Below are positions 54,861 through 64,000 of a stretch of DNA of 64,000 nt, piece after piece; the stretch's first letter is position 1, and the number at the start of each line of letters is the position of its first letter. The stretch comes from Trichopria drosophilae. Its lineage: Eukaryota; Arthropoda; Insecta; Hymenoptera; Diapriidae. The stretch covers positions 90,074,501-90,138,500 of the forward strand of contig CM059582.1 of the NCBI GenBank assembly GCA_030407085.1, read 5' to 3'. The translations under genes were made by a program, and so were the position numbers. Below the pieces are notes generated by a model. It did no database searches. It was not told the DNA's origin and worked only from the letters and a program-made list of their open reading frames with translations.

Positions 54861-55807
54861 CGGAAAGAAATAAACTGGGCGGTACGAGTAAGGATCACCC
54901 AGTCACTCTGTCCCTTTTTGTCCAACTGAAGTTATGCTACGTACGGAAGTACCATTTACTTCCGATCCACTACTACATAATTTGGCTGGTACATAATTTT
55001 TATGAAAAGTGGACTTACAAATCACATCCTTCCAACATGTTTAGATCAAGATTATACGAAATTCATTGAATTTTGATTCCATTTTCAAAAAATTTGAATT
55101 ATTACGAAAATGAAAATTCTACGTTAGTTTTTGCAGAAGTACTTGTCGTGGTGAGAAAATTGTAGTCCCGATTAATAATGCGCGTCAGTTCCACCCTTAA
55201 CCAACAAGCAATGCAGAATCGGCGAATGCAAAGATGATGATATGAGTTCTGATGCAGCGTAATAGCACTCGTCACTAATACATATGTCCATGGCTGCTCC
55301 TGCATACAATATGGCACTTGCGTTCTATTAGGGCTATAATTTAAGACTCATTTAATTATCTCAAACCATCCTAGTTCGAATTTCCCCGACCAGTATAACC
55401 AATGCTACGCGCATGCACGTATATGCGACTAAGAGGAAAGAGTCCCGTAGGAACGTTTCAGGGAAACTATTTCAAAGTCATCATAAAGCTCATTTAATGC
55501 TACTTGAATGCCCATATCCCGAATTTAATGCTCTTCGCTAAAGCGGAATAACATGTGGATACGCGAGCTTGACGTCAAGCTGGCGCATCCAAATCGCAAA
55601 ACCAGAGGAGGTTTACGAAAATTCTGTTAAAGCTGTAATTTAAGCCGGTATTCACCCCGATTTCGGCGATCTCGACGGGTTCCTTGGGAGTCTGTGGCGA
55701 TGCACTGTCTCCGGGGCACTATCGCCGACAGTATGGAAGCACGACACACACCACTATAGGCTCACCCGCATGTAACACCAAAAACTTTGCCGCGGAATTC
55801 GGAAAGA
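54861..55807. other. gene-free DNA
   Basis: No supported gene or RNA. A GC-richer stretch from 55660 leads into the hairpin at 55808. Confidence 0.45.
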
Positions 55808-55922
55808 AAGTCGGTGCGACAGACGAAGTCTCTCGCGCGACGTGCTCTAAGTCGCGTGTCCAGAGAACGTGTGTCGCGGAGAGCACGTCACGCGCGAGAG
55901 ACTTCGTCTATCGCACCGACTT
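55808..55922. repeat. GC-rich hairpin with ~42-bp arms
   Basis: The left arm (55808-55848) and right arm (55880-55922) pair over about 40 bp, including AAGTCGGTGCGACAGACGAA and GTCTCTCGCGCGACGTGCTC and their complements, with about three mismatches and a 31-bp loop. It is far more GC-rich than its surroundings. Confidence 0.85.
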
Positions 55923-55965
55923 CCCTTTGGGTTCGTTCCAGGGCATTTAAATAAATCTAATCTAA

Positions 55966-55970
<5 letters not shown>

Positions 55971-56032
<62 letters not shown>
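55971..56032. repeat. (CT)31 microsatellite
   Basis: A perfect CT tract of 62 bp, 48 bp after the hairpin. Confidence 0.95.
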
Positions 56033-56033
<1 letters not shown>

Positions 56034-56754
56034 ATTGTTCTCTTTAACTTAAAAAGAAGGAGATTTTATGTTGCTGTCGCGATATTTACATGTGCCGCTG
56101 AATGAATAATTGTAAACCCTTTTACAATTTAATTGACGCGTAGGCGCTGTCGAATGCGGATCTCTTATATACGGTGATAGCCCAATAATCAATTTACGCG
56201 AGTTGACTACGCCGATCTGTATGAAACTTTGTGACTGAATTTGTGTATACAATAAAACCCAATGAACTCGCTGTATTTGCTGAACTCTAAAAGATAGCTC
56301 ATCTCGCCCAATTTGCAGTAAACGCCCAAATCGCAACCCTCGAAATAAGGGCCCAATTCAGTTTTACTAGCATGCAATAACAATTATTGTGTTACAGCAA
56401 GGCATATACACCAGTGTATCGTTTAAGTACGACTATTAAGACTATTGCACCCTTGCAATATATTTGAGCTCAATCAAAGTAACATATTGTATCGAAAACT
56501 CGATATTTGTAAAAAATGCGTCCTGAAAAAATCATGTTTTTATACTATATATGTCAAAATCATGTATAAATTTCAATTTTTTAATAATTTTCTTACTACC
56601 GTTCGAAAGAGCTGCCTCGAAAATGGCAGAATCTGATAGTTTTTATTTTTTTCAAAATTTATGTTGCATTAAAAATAAGCGTTGAAGTTGCAGTAAACTT
56701 TCTGTGCATTTCGGCGTTAATGGGTTAAGTTGAAGAGCCCGTGATGCGCATCTT
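56033..56754. other. gene-free DNA
   Basis: Nothing recognised. Confidence 0.45.
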
Positions 56755-57185
56755 ATTCCGCATTGCAGATGCCAAGAGTATAACGAAAATGACCCTCACG
56801 TTGTAATTATTCTTGCAGCTGTACAACTTGACTATCATATCATTAGTCGTCAGGTTGAAACAGAAATTGGTGTACCAAGAAGACAAGTGAATAAACAGTA
56901 ATTGCCATTTGTGGTCAAATGAGAATCCACACTGAAATCAATCTGTAAATAATTAAAATCGTTGAAGCCTTATGGTGTGGTTTGAGATTATAAATGGATA
57001 TTTGGTCGGTACTTACTTTTTTTTTTCAAGAAAATGTCAATTCACTAACCTACTTGGAGTTGATAATTGATCACTTGTCAGAATTATTGGTAAATATAAA
57101 TTTCCAAACAGGACAAAGTATGTGATTACAGTTGGATGGTGCAAGCAGTACATTTCGTAAGGATCGTACGGGAATTTTCAAATGA
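56755..57185 (+). pseudogene. IS630/mariner-type transposase relic
   Basis: The plus strand reads, across stops, VQLDYHIISRQVETEIGVPR (helix-turn-helix region). It then skips to KPYGVV-DYKWIFGRYLLFFQ, LTYLELIIDHLSELLVNINF and LQLDGASSTFRKDRTGIFK, collinear with the catalytic centre of the IS630-type transposase seen at 59.7-60.5 kb. QLDGA is the second Asp motif. The middle and end of the gene are missing. Confidence 0.65.
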
Positions 57186-59056
57186 AAACTATAATGAAAG
57201 ATGAATCGGAGGCCGCGCTGCGCTGCCTCGACGCTCGCTGGCCACGTGAGTATGTACGGGGCGGAATCGCAAATATTTACCGTCTACAGGTGTAATTACT
57301 AGATACGCTTGTATTTAATATTTTACTTTTTGCTTTTTTCTGGAAATACCCTGCATAGCTGGTCAATGGTCGATTAAATTTCGGAAATAAGCGATCTTAT
57401 TTACGATGCGATAAAGGACAATGATAAGGTATACAAATCTGGTAGTCGAACTTAATTTACCCATTAAGCTCTGAAAACCGAGAAATGGTGTTGATATTGG
57501 TAATATTATAGTGGGAATTGAGCGTTTGCAGTGTTTCTTAAAATCCGTAATACAGTTATTTATGTCGACCGGTCATTCCACAAAGTAAGAAAAGTGGGAG
57601 AGAAGGGAAGAGTAGACAGTATAATTGTTAGAAAAGTATAGTAGCTTTCATTTAACTTCTTTATCGTGCACTTCGTCTACTCATCATTTTGTTTAAAATG
57701 CCCTCCAAAGGGTGTTGGAATCCTTCCAAAAAGCATAGTGTTCGCCAAGGTGTGGTCTTCAAAGTGAGTGATAAATTACAAATTTAACACCATTTATTAA
57801 AAAATTAGGAGATTATTTGTCTTCTAGTTGTAAAATGCAGTGTTATAAAGATATTAAAGACATCGAAGTGATTAATGAATAATTTGTGAAATGCAATAAT
57901 TTTGAGGCTGTATTCCAGGATGGAAGTATCAAAATTGATTCAGAAGAAGATCAGCGTGAGTTTATTGATGAAGATGGGAATTACGAAGTGCGCGTAGCGA
58001 TATAAAAAAAGGTATTATTGAAACAGTGAGTGCATTATTTCATATGTTTGGATGAAAAGAAGTTAATGGTGTTGATCTTGAAACTCCTGGTATAATTGGA
58101 ATGTAAATCGATTTTTTCAGTGAAACAATAAAAAGTGCTTTAATCAACAATTACAAACCAAAAATAGGGAAAACCCAATCATAAAGCAGAAATAATGACA
58201 GGAATGCAACAAAAAATAAGCAATTAAATAAAACTGTCGATAAAGTCTTCTAACCATTTTACCTTTTTCGTGGAGCTCACGGCGAATTACAATAGAAATT
58301 AATTGCATTGAACATCTAGCAACAAATGCAAAAAATACATACGGAATATGGAATACTATCCTACCCGAATTTAAAAATTTGAAATACCATATCTGAAGAT
58401 GTAATTCACCTGGCGAAAAACCAGTTCTATAATATGGGTAGAAATCCTACTAAAAATGACATGAAATCTGGCGTAAATCTTGCGAGACACGACAAATTGA
58501 GGCAGCTAATATAGTTTAACATGAGTGCGACAGGCTCCTACAACTAACCGACCTCGGCTCGATTCGAGAATCTCTAATACCTCTCGATCCAATTCCTAAT
58601 ATGGCGGATTGCTCTCGACTGATTTACCTGCACCTGCTGTCGCGATTGTTTACAAAGCTGCTGTAAAGATCAAAGATGATTTCGAAAGAAAAATCTATTA
58701 CATTTACACCTGCTCATTTTGTCGAATCGATTGATTTTTACCTATTATACATTTTCAGTTTGAAATTATTGCTTTATGTAACTTTAAATATATGTTAGTG
58801 ACAAATAGGGGTTTTATCTAGAATTCATCTATATCTCTACCGAATTTCTACCGAACAGACATACTCAGCCGCTACAATGCCTATTTCAACCAGCCAAATC
58901 TCTACCAGGGTTACTGTAAGAAAAGATGGAAACAAATCGTCTTAACAAAAGTGCTTACTTCCGCATTACTTAGAAGAAATTTATGCGTTATTTAATGAAG
59001 TTTACTCCGATTTAAAAATTGGTTTAGCAAAATTGTACGAGGTTTGACAAAAGCAA
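57186..59056. other. no gene recognised; possible acidic protein relic
   Basis: 57690-57775 reads MPSKGCWNPSKKHSVRQG, and 57918-58000 reads DGSIKIDSEEDQREFIDEDG before a stop. These look like pieces of one dead transposon protein that I cannot name. The rest has no features. Confidence 0.3.
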
Positions 59057-60560
59057 TGTACACGGTGTCTCATTTTACTCTATGCAGCCAAATATCTCCG
59101 AATATAAGCCAGATAAAGAAAAATAGCTCACATTAGATGAAAATTGTTTGGATCGGGATCAACTTTTGGTCACCTTCAATTTGACCTTGAGATCATTTTA
59201 CATGGTCATGTCAAGGTTGAGATCATTTTTTCAAATGGAAATCCCTGTTTCTGACATCCTAATATATATTCCTGGATAGACCGGGAAATTTTACGTCCAA
59301 AACCGTTCTTTAAACAGTTTTTGTGACGTCCACAAGATTAAATGAAGGTCAAATACGTAAAAATTGGTCAGAACGCGAAATTTCACAGTTATCTCAAGCA
59401 GAACAAGCCTTGATAAATCCGACCCGTTCAGAAATTTTTGTGGTTGCCAATTGTGAATATGATGTTAGGTTTCTGCGAGATGCGATGCGATGGTGTACGA
59501 CATGGAGGCTGAAATATCCCAGATGAGGTAATTTTGAATCAATATGAAAATCACCAAAAACACATTCTCAGAGCTTCAGGGGTCGCTGATTATAAATTTG
59601 AAGTTAAATGCGACGCCAGAATACTACATGGAGATTTAATCGCTTTAAGTAGTCAATTTTCTAATTTCCACGAAAATCGTTAAAGATACTATGCTGGGGT
59701 TTTTCGCGGTCACTTATCGGCAGAAGTACCAGCAACATTGCTCTATAATCTTTAAGCTCTTTTTGATAATACGAGGTCCTTACTTTTAGCGTTACCCAGA
59801 AACAACGCCGCGGACGTAGTAAGGCTTGTTTCCTTTGACGTGATGATTTAACGTCAGTCCCCTTCCATCTCTCCATTATTGTTGTAGTTGTCATTACGTA
59901 TCCACGAAGTGAATGTTCATAGTTACCTCCGTCAACTTCCAGGCATTGGCGTAATCGCCGTTGAAAATGATCCAGTCTTGAGCAACGTTGCTTTAGAAAT
60001 GGATTCGCAAGCTCTACGAATTCTATCCATAAAATCTTCCTTTGTTGTAGCCCATTGAGCAAAAACTACATTTTCTATGTCCCTCCACAAGAAAAAATCT
60101 AGTGACACCATATCTGTAGACTTAGCTGGCCAGTTAACTGGACCTCCTCGTCCAATCCACCTGTGATTGTAGTTGTTATTTAAACATTCTCGAACGATTC
60201 ATGCAAAATGTGGCGCTACACCATCTTTCTGAAGCGACATTATGCTTTGTCTTGCAGCAAGATCGATGTTTCCCAGAAGTACTGACAAATGAATCTCTTA
60301 TTAGTTCTAAACAGCTGTTTCTATCCACATTTCGTTCAAAGAAGTACTGACCTATCAAGTAACCATTGAGTATTCCGCACCACACCATAATACTCCACCG
60401 ATGTTGATGATCCATCGCTGACCAATAATGGCAAGTGTGTATGTTCATTCGCCCATCGCTACAAAAGTTTGCCTCTTGCGAAAAAGGTCGTATTTGAAAA
60501 GATCAATTGAAATAGATTTAATTCTTAAAATATTTAGAACAAAAAAACCTTTGTGTCTTT
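59057..60560 (-). mobile_element. IS630/mariner-type DNA transposon, decayed
   Basis: The left end at 59057 has ACACGGTGTCTCATTTTACT followed by CCAAATATCTCCG, a terminal sequence characteristic of this insect group. The transposase remains (60480-59700) read on the minus strand. 59578-59640 carries a copy of the GGTCGCTGATTA dispersed repeat, so the non-coding part is composite. The right end is not seen, because an R2/R4-like LINE fragment follows a TAA run at 60586. Confidence 0.6.
59690..60480 (-). pseudogene. IS630/mariner-type transposase, frameshifted
   Basis: The N-terminal visible part reads HQHRWSIMVWCGILNGYLIG and YFFERNVDRNS (60440-60300), then LQKDGVAPHFA (Asp motif, near 60225). 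These are followed by NHRWIGRGGPVNWPAKSTD and SLDFFLWRDIENVVFAQW (60170-60060). The C-terminal helices are LLKTGSFSTAITPMPGS-like. In active copies the third acidic residue lies in the SPDLTPLDF motif, here KSTDMVSLDF. The first catalytic region and N-terminus are missing. Confidence 0.75.
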
Positions 60561-60603
60561 GAAATTTAACTTAAGTTACAAAATCAATAATAATAATAAT
60601 AAT

Positions 60604-62429
60604 AAGCTTTCAAGCTTGTTGCTCAAACGCCTCCATGTCCACCCAAACATAGTGAGAATTGTAAAAGACCTGATGCCTTTTTGGAAAACACGCTTTGTCA
60701 TGACATCGGGCCAGCGTCGAACCATGTCTAGACTGGTTCAATTCCAAAGAGGTGTCTATCAAGGAGATTCTCTGAGTCCTCTGCTCTTTTGAATCTCACT
60801 ATTGCCTCTATCCATTGCTCTCCGGAAATCTCAAGGGTACATGTGTGGACCGCCTGGTGAACGTGTACATAAGTTCACCCATCTTTTCTATATGGACGAT
60901 CTTAAATTATACGCATCAGGCAAGGATCAATTACATCGATCTCTGAACATCGCCCTCACATACTCGAGAGATATCGGATTGGAATTCTGATTGGACAAGT
61001 GGGCAGTCCTTCATTTGCACAGAGGAAGGTCAGGCTCCCATAACAACGATATGGAGCTCGTCAACGGAAATGTCATCCGCCACCTTAGCGCCGAAGAAGC
61101 CTACACATACCTGGGCGTACCTCAAAGGCATGTCCAGGATGTGCAGGCTGCTAAAACCATCATCATTAAGAAATACCGGCGCATTCTCCGTCAAATCTGG
61201 TCATCAGATTTGACCGGGAGAAATAAGGTAGCAGCCACGAATATGTTGGCCGTATCACCTGTGCTCTATTCATTTGGAGCACTGAAGTGGAACGTTGACG
61301 AGCTAAGGGGCCATGACCGAAGCACACGGAAGATGATTTGTATGCAACGCAGTTTGCATCCAAGATCTTTTGTGGAACGACTGCGACGTGATTAATCGAA
61401 CGGAGGATCCCCTGATGATGCTAGTTCATCAGCATGAAATTGAGGGGAAGGGGGCGTCTTTGTACACCGCGGCGGAACGAGCGGCGCGAAACCTCGGTCT
61501 GGTTTTCAACGTGGGACGTAGTGGTGCATAGCAGCAAGCTGAATCAGTCATCAATCTGTGCCCAGTGCATCTCAGGGCTAACACACGGAAGGAACCACTC
61601 CGTATGTTGGAGGGAAGGCATATCGACAAGCCATTGCATGGACAATTCTTTCGAAATGTCCAACAACTTGGTTTGTCGGCAGAGATGACCTTCTCGTTCT
61701 TAAGATCAGCCGGCTTGAAATCCGAGACCGAGGGTTTTATCTTCGCATGCCAGGATGGGGCCATCAATACCTTAGCGTACCGCCAGGACGTCTTACACTA
61801 AGTGTTACAGAGTACGCTTTGTAGATTGTGTAGATGTCATGCTGAGACACTAATGCATCTTTTGGCAGCATGCCCAATATATGCAGTTTCAGCATACATC
61901 GAACGTCACAATGCGGCTCTTCGAGTGCTGTATTACCATCTTCGCAGCACTTATGGTATTGATGCAACCCCAGTTTTGCCGTACGTCCCCACTGATATTG
62001 AATCCGTAGTCGGGAATGAGTCGTGCCGAATATACTGGAATTACTCATTCCCGACGAGCAGGCTAATATCAGCCAATAAACCTGACATCGTCCTTGTTGA
62101 CTTCGATGACAAATCGATCTTCGTCATCGAGTTTTTTGCACCAGCAGAAACAAATATAGTCAGCAAAGAGGACGAAAAACGTATGAAATATCAGGAACTC
62201 CTGTTCGAGATTCGCAAGCTGTATCGAGTATTCAAAATCAAGCTCGTCGTGCTGATAATTGGAGTGCTGGGAGGGAATGAGACCAACTTTCCTCCAAAAC
62301 ATCAAAAGCATTCCGGCCTGTCGAGAACATGCAAATTCCATCGCAGGCCTAATGCAGAAAGCAGTACTTCTGGGATCTCTCCGTCTACTGAGGTCACACG
62401 AGATCCTGTAACCACTTACCCGATGGTAG
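60604..62429 (+). pseudogene. R2/R4-like LINE copy 1: RT, zinc finger, restriction-like endonuclease
   Basis: A 5'-truncated LINE of the type that carries a C-terminal PD-(D/E)XK endonuclease instead of an AP endonuclease. RT motifs: LVQFQRGVYQGDSLSPLLF (60735-60790), FTHLFYMDDLKLYASG (catalytic box, 60885-60930), YLGVPQ (61110). Next come LYSFGALKWNVDEL, the thumb/linker to 61395, and the finger CRLCRCHAETLMHLLAACP (61815-61880). The endonuclease has KPDIVLVDFDDKS, IFVIEFFAP and KRMKYQELL (62080-62200), including the KxxY motif. Stops at about 60790, 60989 and 61396 break it. Confidence 0.88.
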
Positions 62430-63663
62430 AGTTTTGGTTAGGTTAGGGTTTTAGTCGGTAAACCTTGCTCCGAAAACCATGGGCAAGGAAGTCCGACACA
62501 CGGGGGGTTAACCAACATCTTCAACCCCCTATGGTGCCCAACGCATTTCCCCCTCCGTCGGATGCAGCCCAATCCCGAGGTGGAGGAGCTGAAACGGGTG
62601 TCACGGGACCACAACCCCAACATGCCCACGGAGGATCTCAGACAAGATCTGATGCGCTGCTACGAGGAGAGCTGTCCGCAACAGCGAGGGTACATGGCGC
62701 GAATGCATAGTCCGTTTGCAGTAATGCATCCCGAACTAGCAGATCGCTTTACTCACCAACATCTGAGAGATTATGTAGTCTATCTGAGGCGGATAGGTTT
62801 CGTTGTTCTCAGCTGTCAACCGGTACCGGATGTGCGGGCAATAACAACCGAGCCCGTACGCGGTGCTGGGAGAGATGCTCCACATTATGAAAGCACGACA
62901 CTCGTGTTTAGGCAAAATTTGACAACGAAAATTTTGCCTAAACAACGAGAAATAGGCAAAGCAAATAGCCTACTTCTGGATGCTCTTCCAGATGACTGCG
63001 ACCTGTGGCAAGGCAATTGCGCCGGTTACGAGGCTGCAAGTGATCTGGTGACTCCGCGAAATCTGACACAGATATCGGGGAGTCGGCAGATTACAAAACG
63101 CATCTCTCAATTGAACGGCAAGATTCGACTAACACGGAAACTTGCTTCCCGAATTCACTGTGTGATCGACTACATAACATCTGGCCGTTCATTTACGGCT
63201 AAAGTCAAGAAGTTCGCACAACAACTGCGGACGTACTATCACACACTGAACAAGCTGAAGTTGCTCAACATCAAGCAACGTTTGTCGGATAAAATTCGGG
63301 TTTTGGTTGATGCCAAAAAGAGGCTGCAAAGAGGGGAGGATGAAATTCGACAAAATGCAATATCTATGCTTAATGCAGACACTCCAGAAATTGAAATCTT
63401 TACCGAGTTGTGTGACAAACTCGCACAACAAAGTGAAGATGGCCGACCCGTTAGTGCATTAGAGGCGAATAATGCCATCAAAAGAGCGAGAAATTTTTCC
63501 TCGCCGGGCTGGGATGAAATTAACAACCATGTCTAGACTGGTTCACCCATTTATTCTATATAGATGCTCTTAAATTATACGCATCAAGCGAGGATTAATT
63601 ACATCGATCTCTGAACATCGCCTTCACATACTCGAGAGATATAGGCATGGAATTCGGATTGGA
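62430..63663 (+). mobile_element. R2/R4-like LINE copy 2, 5' half, head-to-tail with copy 1
   Basis: It starts right after the 3' end of copy 1 (ACCCGATGGTAGAG) with TTTTGGTTAGGTTAGGG and a 5' UTR. ORF start at 62562. After 63530 the RT domain is collapsed by two deletions: the sequence jumps to CCATGTCTAGACTGGTTCA, then to CCCATTTATTCTATATAGATG. It ends at 63663, where a mariner fragment begins. Confidence 0.8.
62562..63536 (+). CDS. R2/R4-like LINE ORF N-terminal part, truncated
   Basis: A 324-codon open frame that is the N-terminal region of the same protein family as 60604-62429. The ATG at 62562 is the first in this frame after the 5' UTR. Features: MARMHSPFAVMHPELADRF, then YVVYLRRIGFVVL, a basic helical middle (LNKLKLLNIKQRLSDKIR) and the pre-RT motif NFSSPGWDEI near the end. 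A stop directly follows INNHV because the RT core is deleted. No zinc finger is visible. It could make a stable fragment but not an active enzyme. Confidence 0.72.
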   Translation: MQPNPEVEELKRVSRDHNPNMPTEDLRQDLMRCYEESCPQQRGYMARMHSPFAVMHPELADRFTHQHLRDYVVYLRRIGFVVLSCQPVPDVRAITTEPVRGAGRDAPHYESTTLVFRQNLTTKILPKQREIGKANSLLLDALPDDCDLWQGNCAGYEAASDLVTPRNLTQISGSRQITKRISQLNGKIRLTRKLASRIHCVIDYITSGRSFTAKVKKFAQQLRTYYHTLNKLKLLNIKQRLSDKIRVLVDAKKRLQRGEDEIRQNAISMLNADTPEIEIFTELCDKLAQQSEDGRPVSALEANNAIKRARNFSSPGWDEINNHV

Positions 63664-63667
63664 CATG

Positions 63668-64000
63668 GCTGACGCGTTTACTGACCATCGCCCAAAAACA
63701 ACAGCGCGTTAATGATTCAACGGCCGGTTCGGCGTTGTTGCAAAGTAATCGAACGGACTTTTCACTACGTTTGGTGGCGATGGATGAAACGTGGATCCAT
63801 TACCATACGCTTCAGTTGAATAAACAGTCTGCAGAGAGGTTGGAAAGCCACGAAAGTCGACCAAAGTTCTCAAAAGACCAAAGCTCGACCGGGTTATGGC
63901 CTCCATTTTTTGGCATGCGCATGGTATAATCTTCATCCATTATCTGCAGAAAGGAAGAACAGTCACAGGAGAGTATTATGCAGCGTTATTGGACAAAATG
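63668..64000 (+). pseudogene. mariner transposase, runs off the window
   Basis: A mauritiana-like mariner transposase starting part-way in. It reads LLTIAQKQQRVNDSTAG, then LRLVAMDETWIHYHT with the first catalytic Asp. After a frameshift near 63840 it continues VMASIFWHAHGIIFIHYLQK and GRTVTGEYYAALLDKM to the edge. The 5' end, including the terminal repeat and DNA-binding domain, is missing; the break adjoins LINE copy 2. The rest lies outside the window. Confidence 0.85.

Noticed and set aside
62433..62446. telomere end
   Set aside because: Only two TTAGG units, flanked by LINE sequence on both sides.

Overview
The window looks like a stretch of insect genome, probably hymenopteran but not certain. 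The evidence is intron-bearing eukaryotic coding sequence, AT-rich DNA with several long microsatellites, and dense arthropod-type transposable elements (Copia and Gypsy LTR elements, PHD-finger LINEs, R2/R4-like LINEs with a restriction-like endonuclease, IS630/mariner relics, Mutator-like elements). I see no prokaryotic signature. The only confident host gene is the 3' part of ATP synthase subunit f (ATPsynF), with a spliced internal exon at 13404-13520 and a probable last exon at 13689-13708. Its 5' exons are not visible.

Layout. 1-2743: gene-free DNA with a small Tc1/mariner-type MITE (1242-1439) and a 50-bp tandem satellite with an alternating two-monomer pattern (2111-2443). 2744-7475: a complete but dead Copia element on the minus strand, with both LTRs, the CACAC target duplication, a Copia-type primer-binding site and a polypurine tract. 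7731-8542: foldback element. 8743-8839: CCAAT/E2F-like promoter cluster. 10590-12945: a decayed LINE. 13404-13708: ATPsynF 3' exons. 15485-16890: a Gypsy remnant with one LTR. 16891-21090: a second LINE on the minus strand. 22062-23135: a TIR element enclosing a near-perfect 480-bp palindrome. 24041-24466: a circularly permuted piece of the second LINE. 25187-25740: a foldback with a tRNA-like segment in its loop. 26624-26926: ten 30-bp tandem repeats.

27207-42704 is the most interesting block: a large Mutator-like DNA transposon with about 1-kb terminal inverted repeats built of ~147-bp subrepeats. It encodes a MULE-type transposase (32945-35390, frameshifted) followed by a Ulp1/C48-like cysteine protease (35380-36431). 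Another DNA transposon, present as an inverted duplication, sits in its left terminal repeat (27306-31240). A nearly intact LINE sits in its body (about 36740-41781). That LINE has a PHD-finger ORF1 and an endonuclease/RT ORF2 in the SAME frame, separated by a single UGA followed by CUA. The older minus-strand LINE at 16.9-21.1 kb has the same arrangement with UGA-CGG. Both are known readthrough contexts, which suggests that ORF2 is made by stop-codon readthrough.

42713-64000: a LINE fragment with a deleted RT core, a tRNA-derived SINE, a degraded RNase H-bearing LINE (45.96-48.6 kb), four pieces of one R2/R4-like LINE family (48.99, 54.25, 60.6 and 62.4 kb, the last two head-to-tail), a putative retroposed segment with a 15-bp target duplication (51.0-51.6 kb), IS630/mariner relics, and a mariner transposase running off the right edge.

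Most coding capacity is therefore parasitic and mostly broken. The LINE at 36.7-41.8 kb is the youngest-looking autonomous element, and the MULE is recently inactivated.
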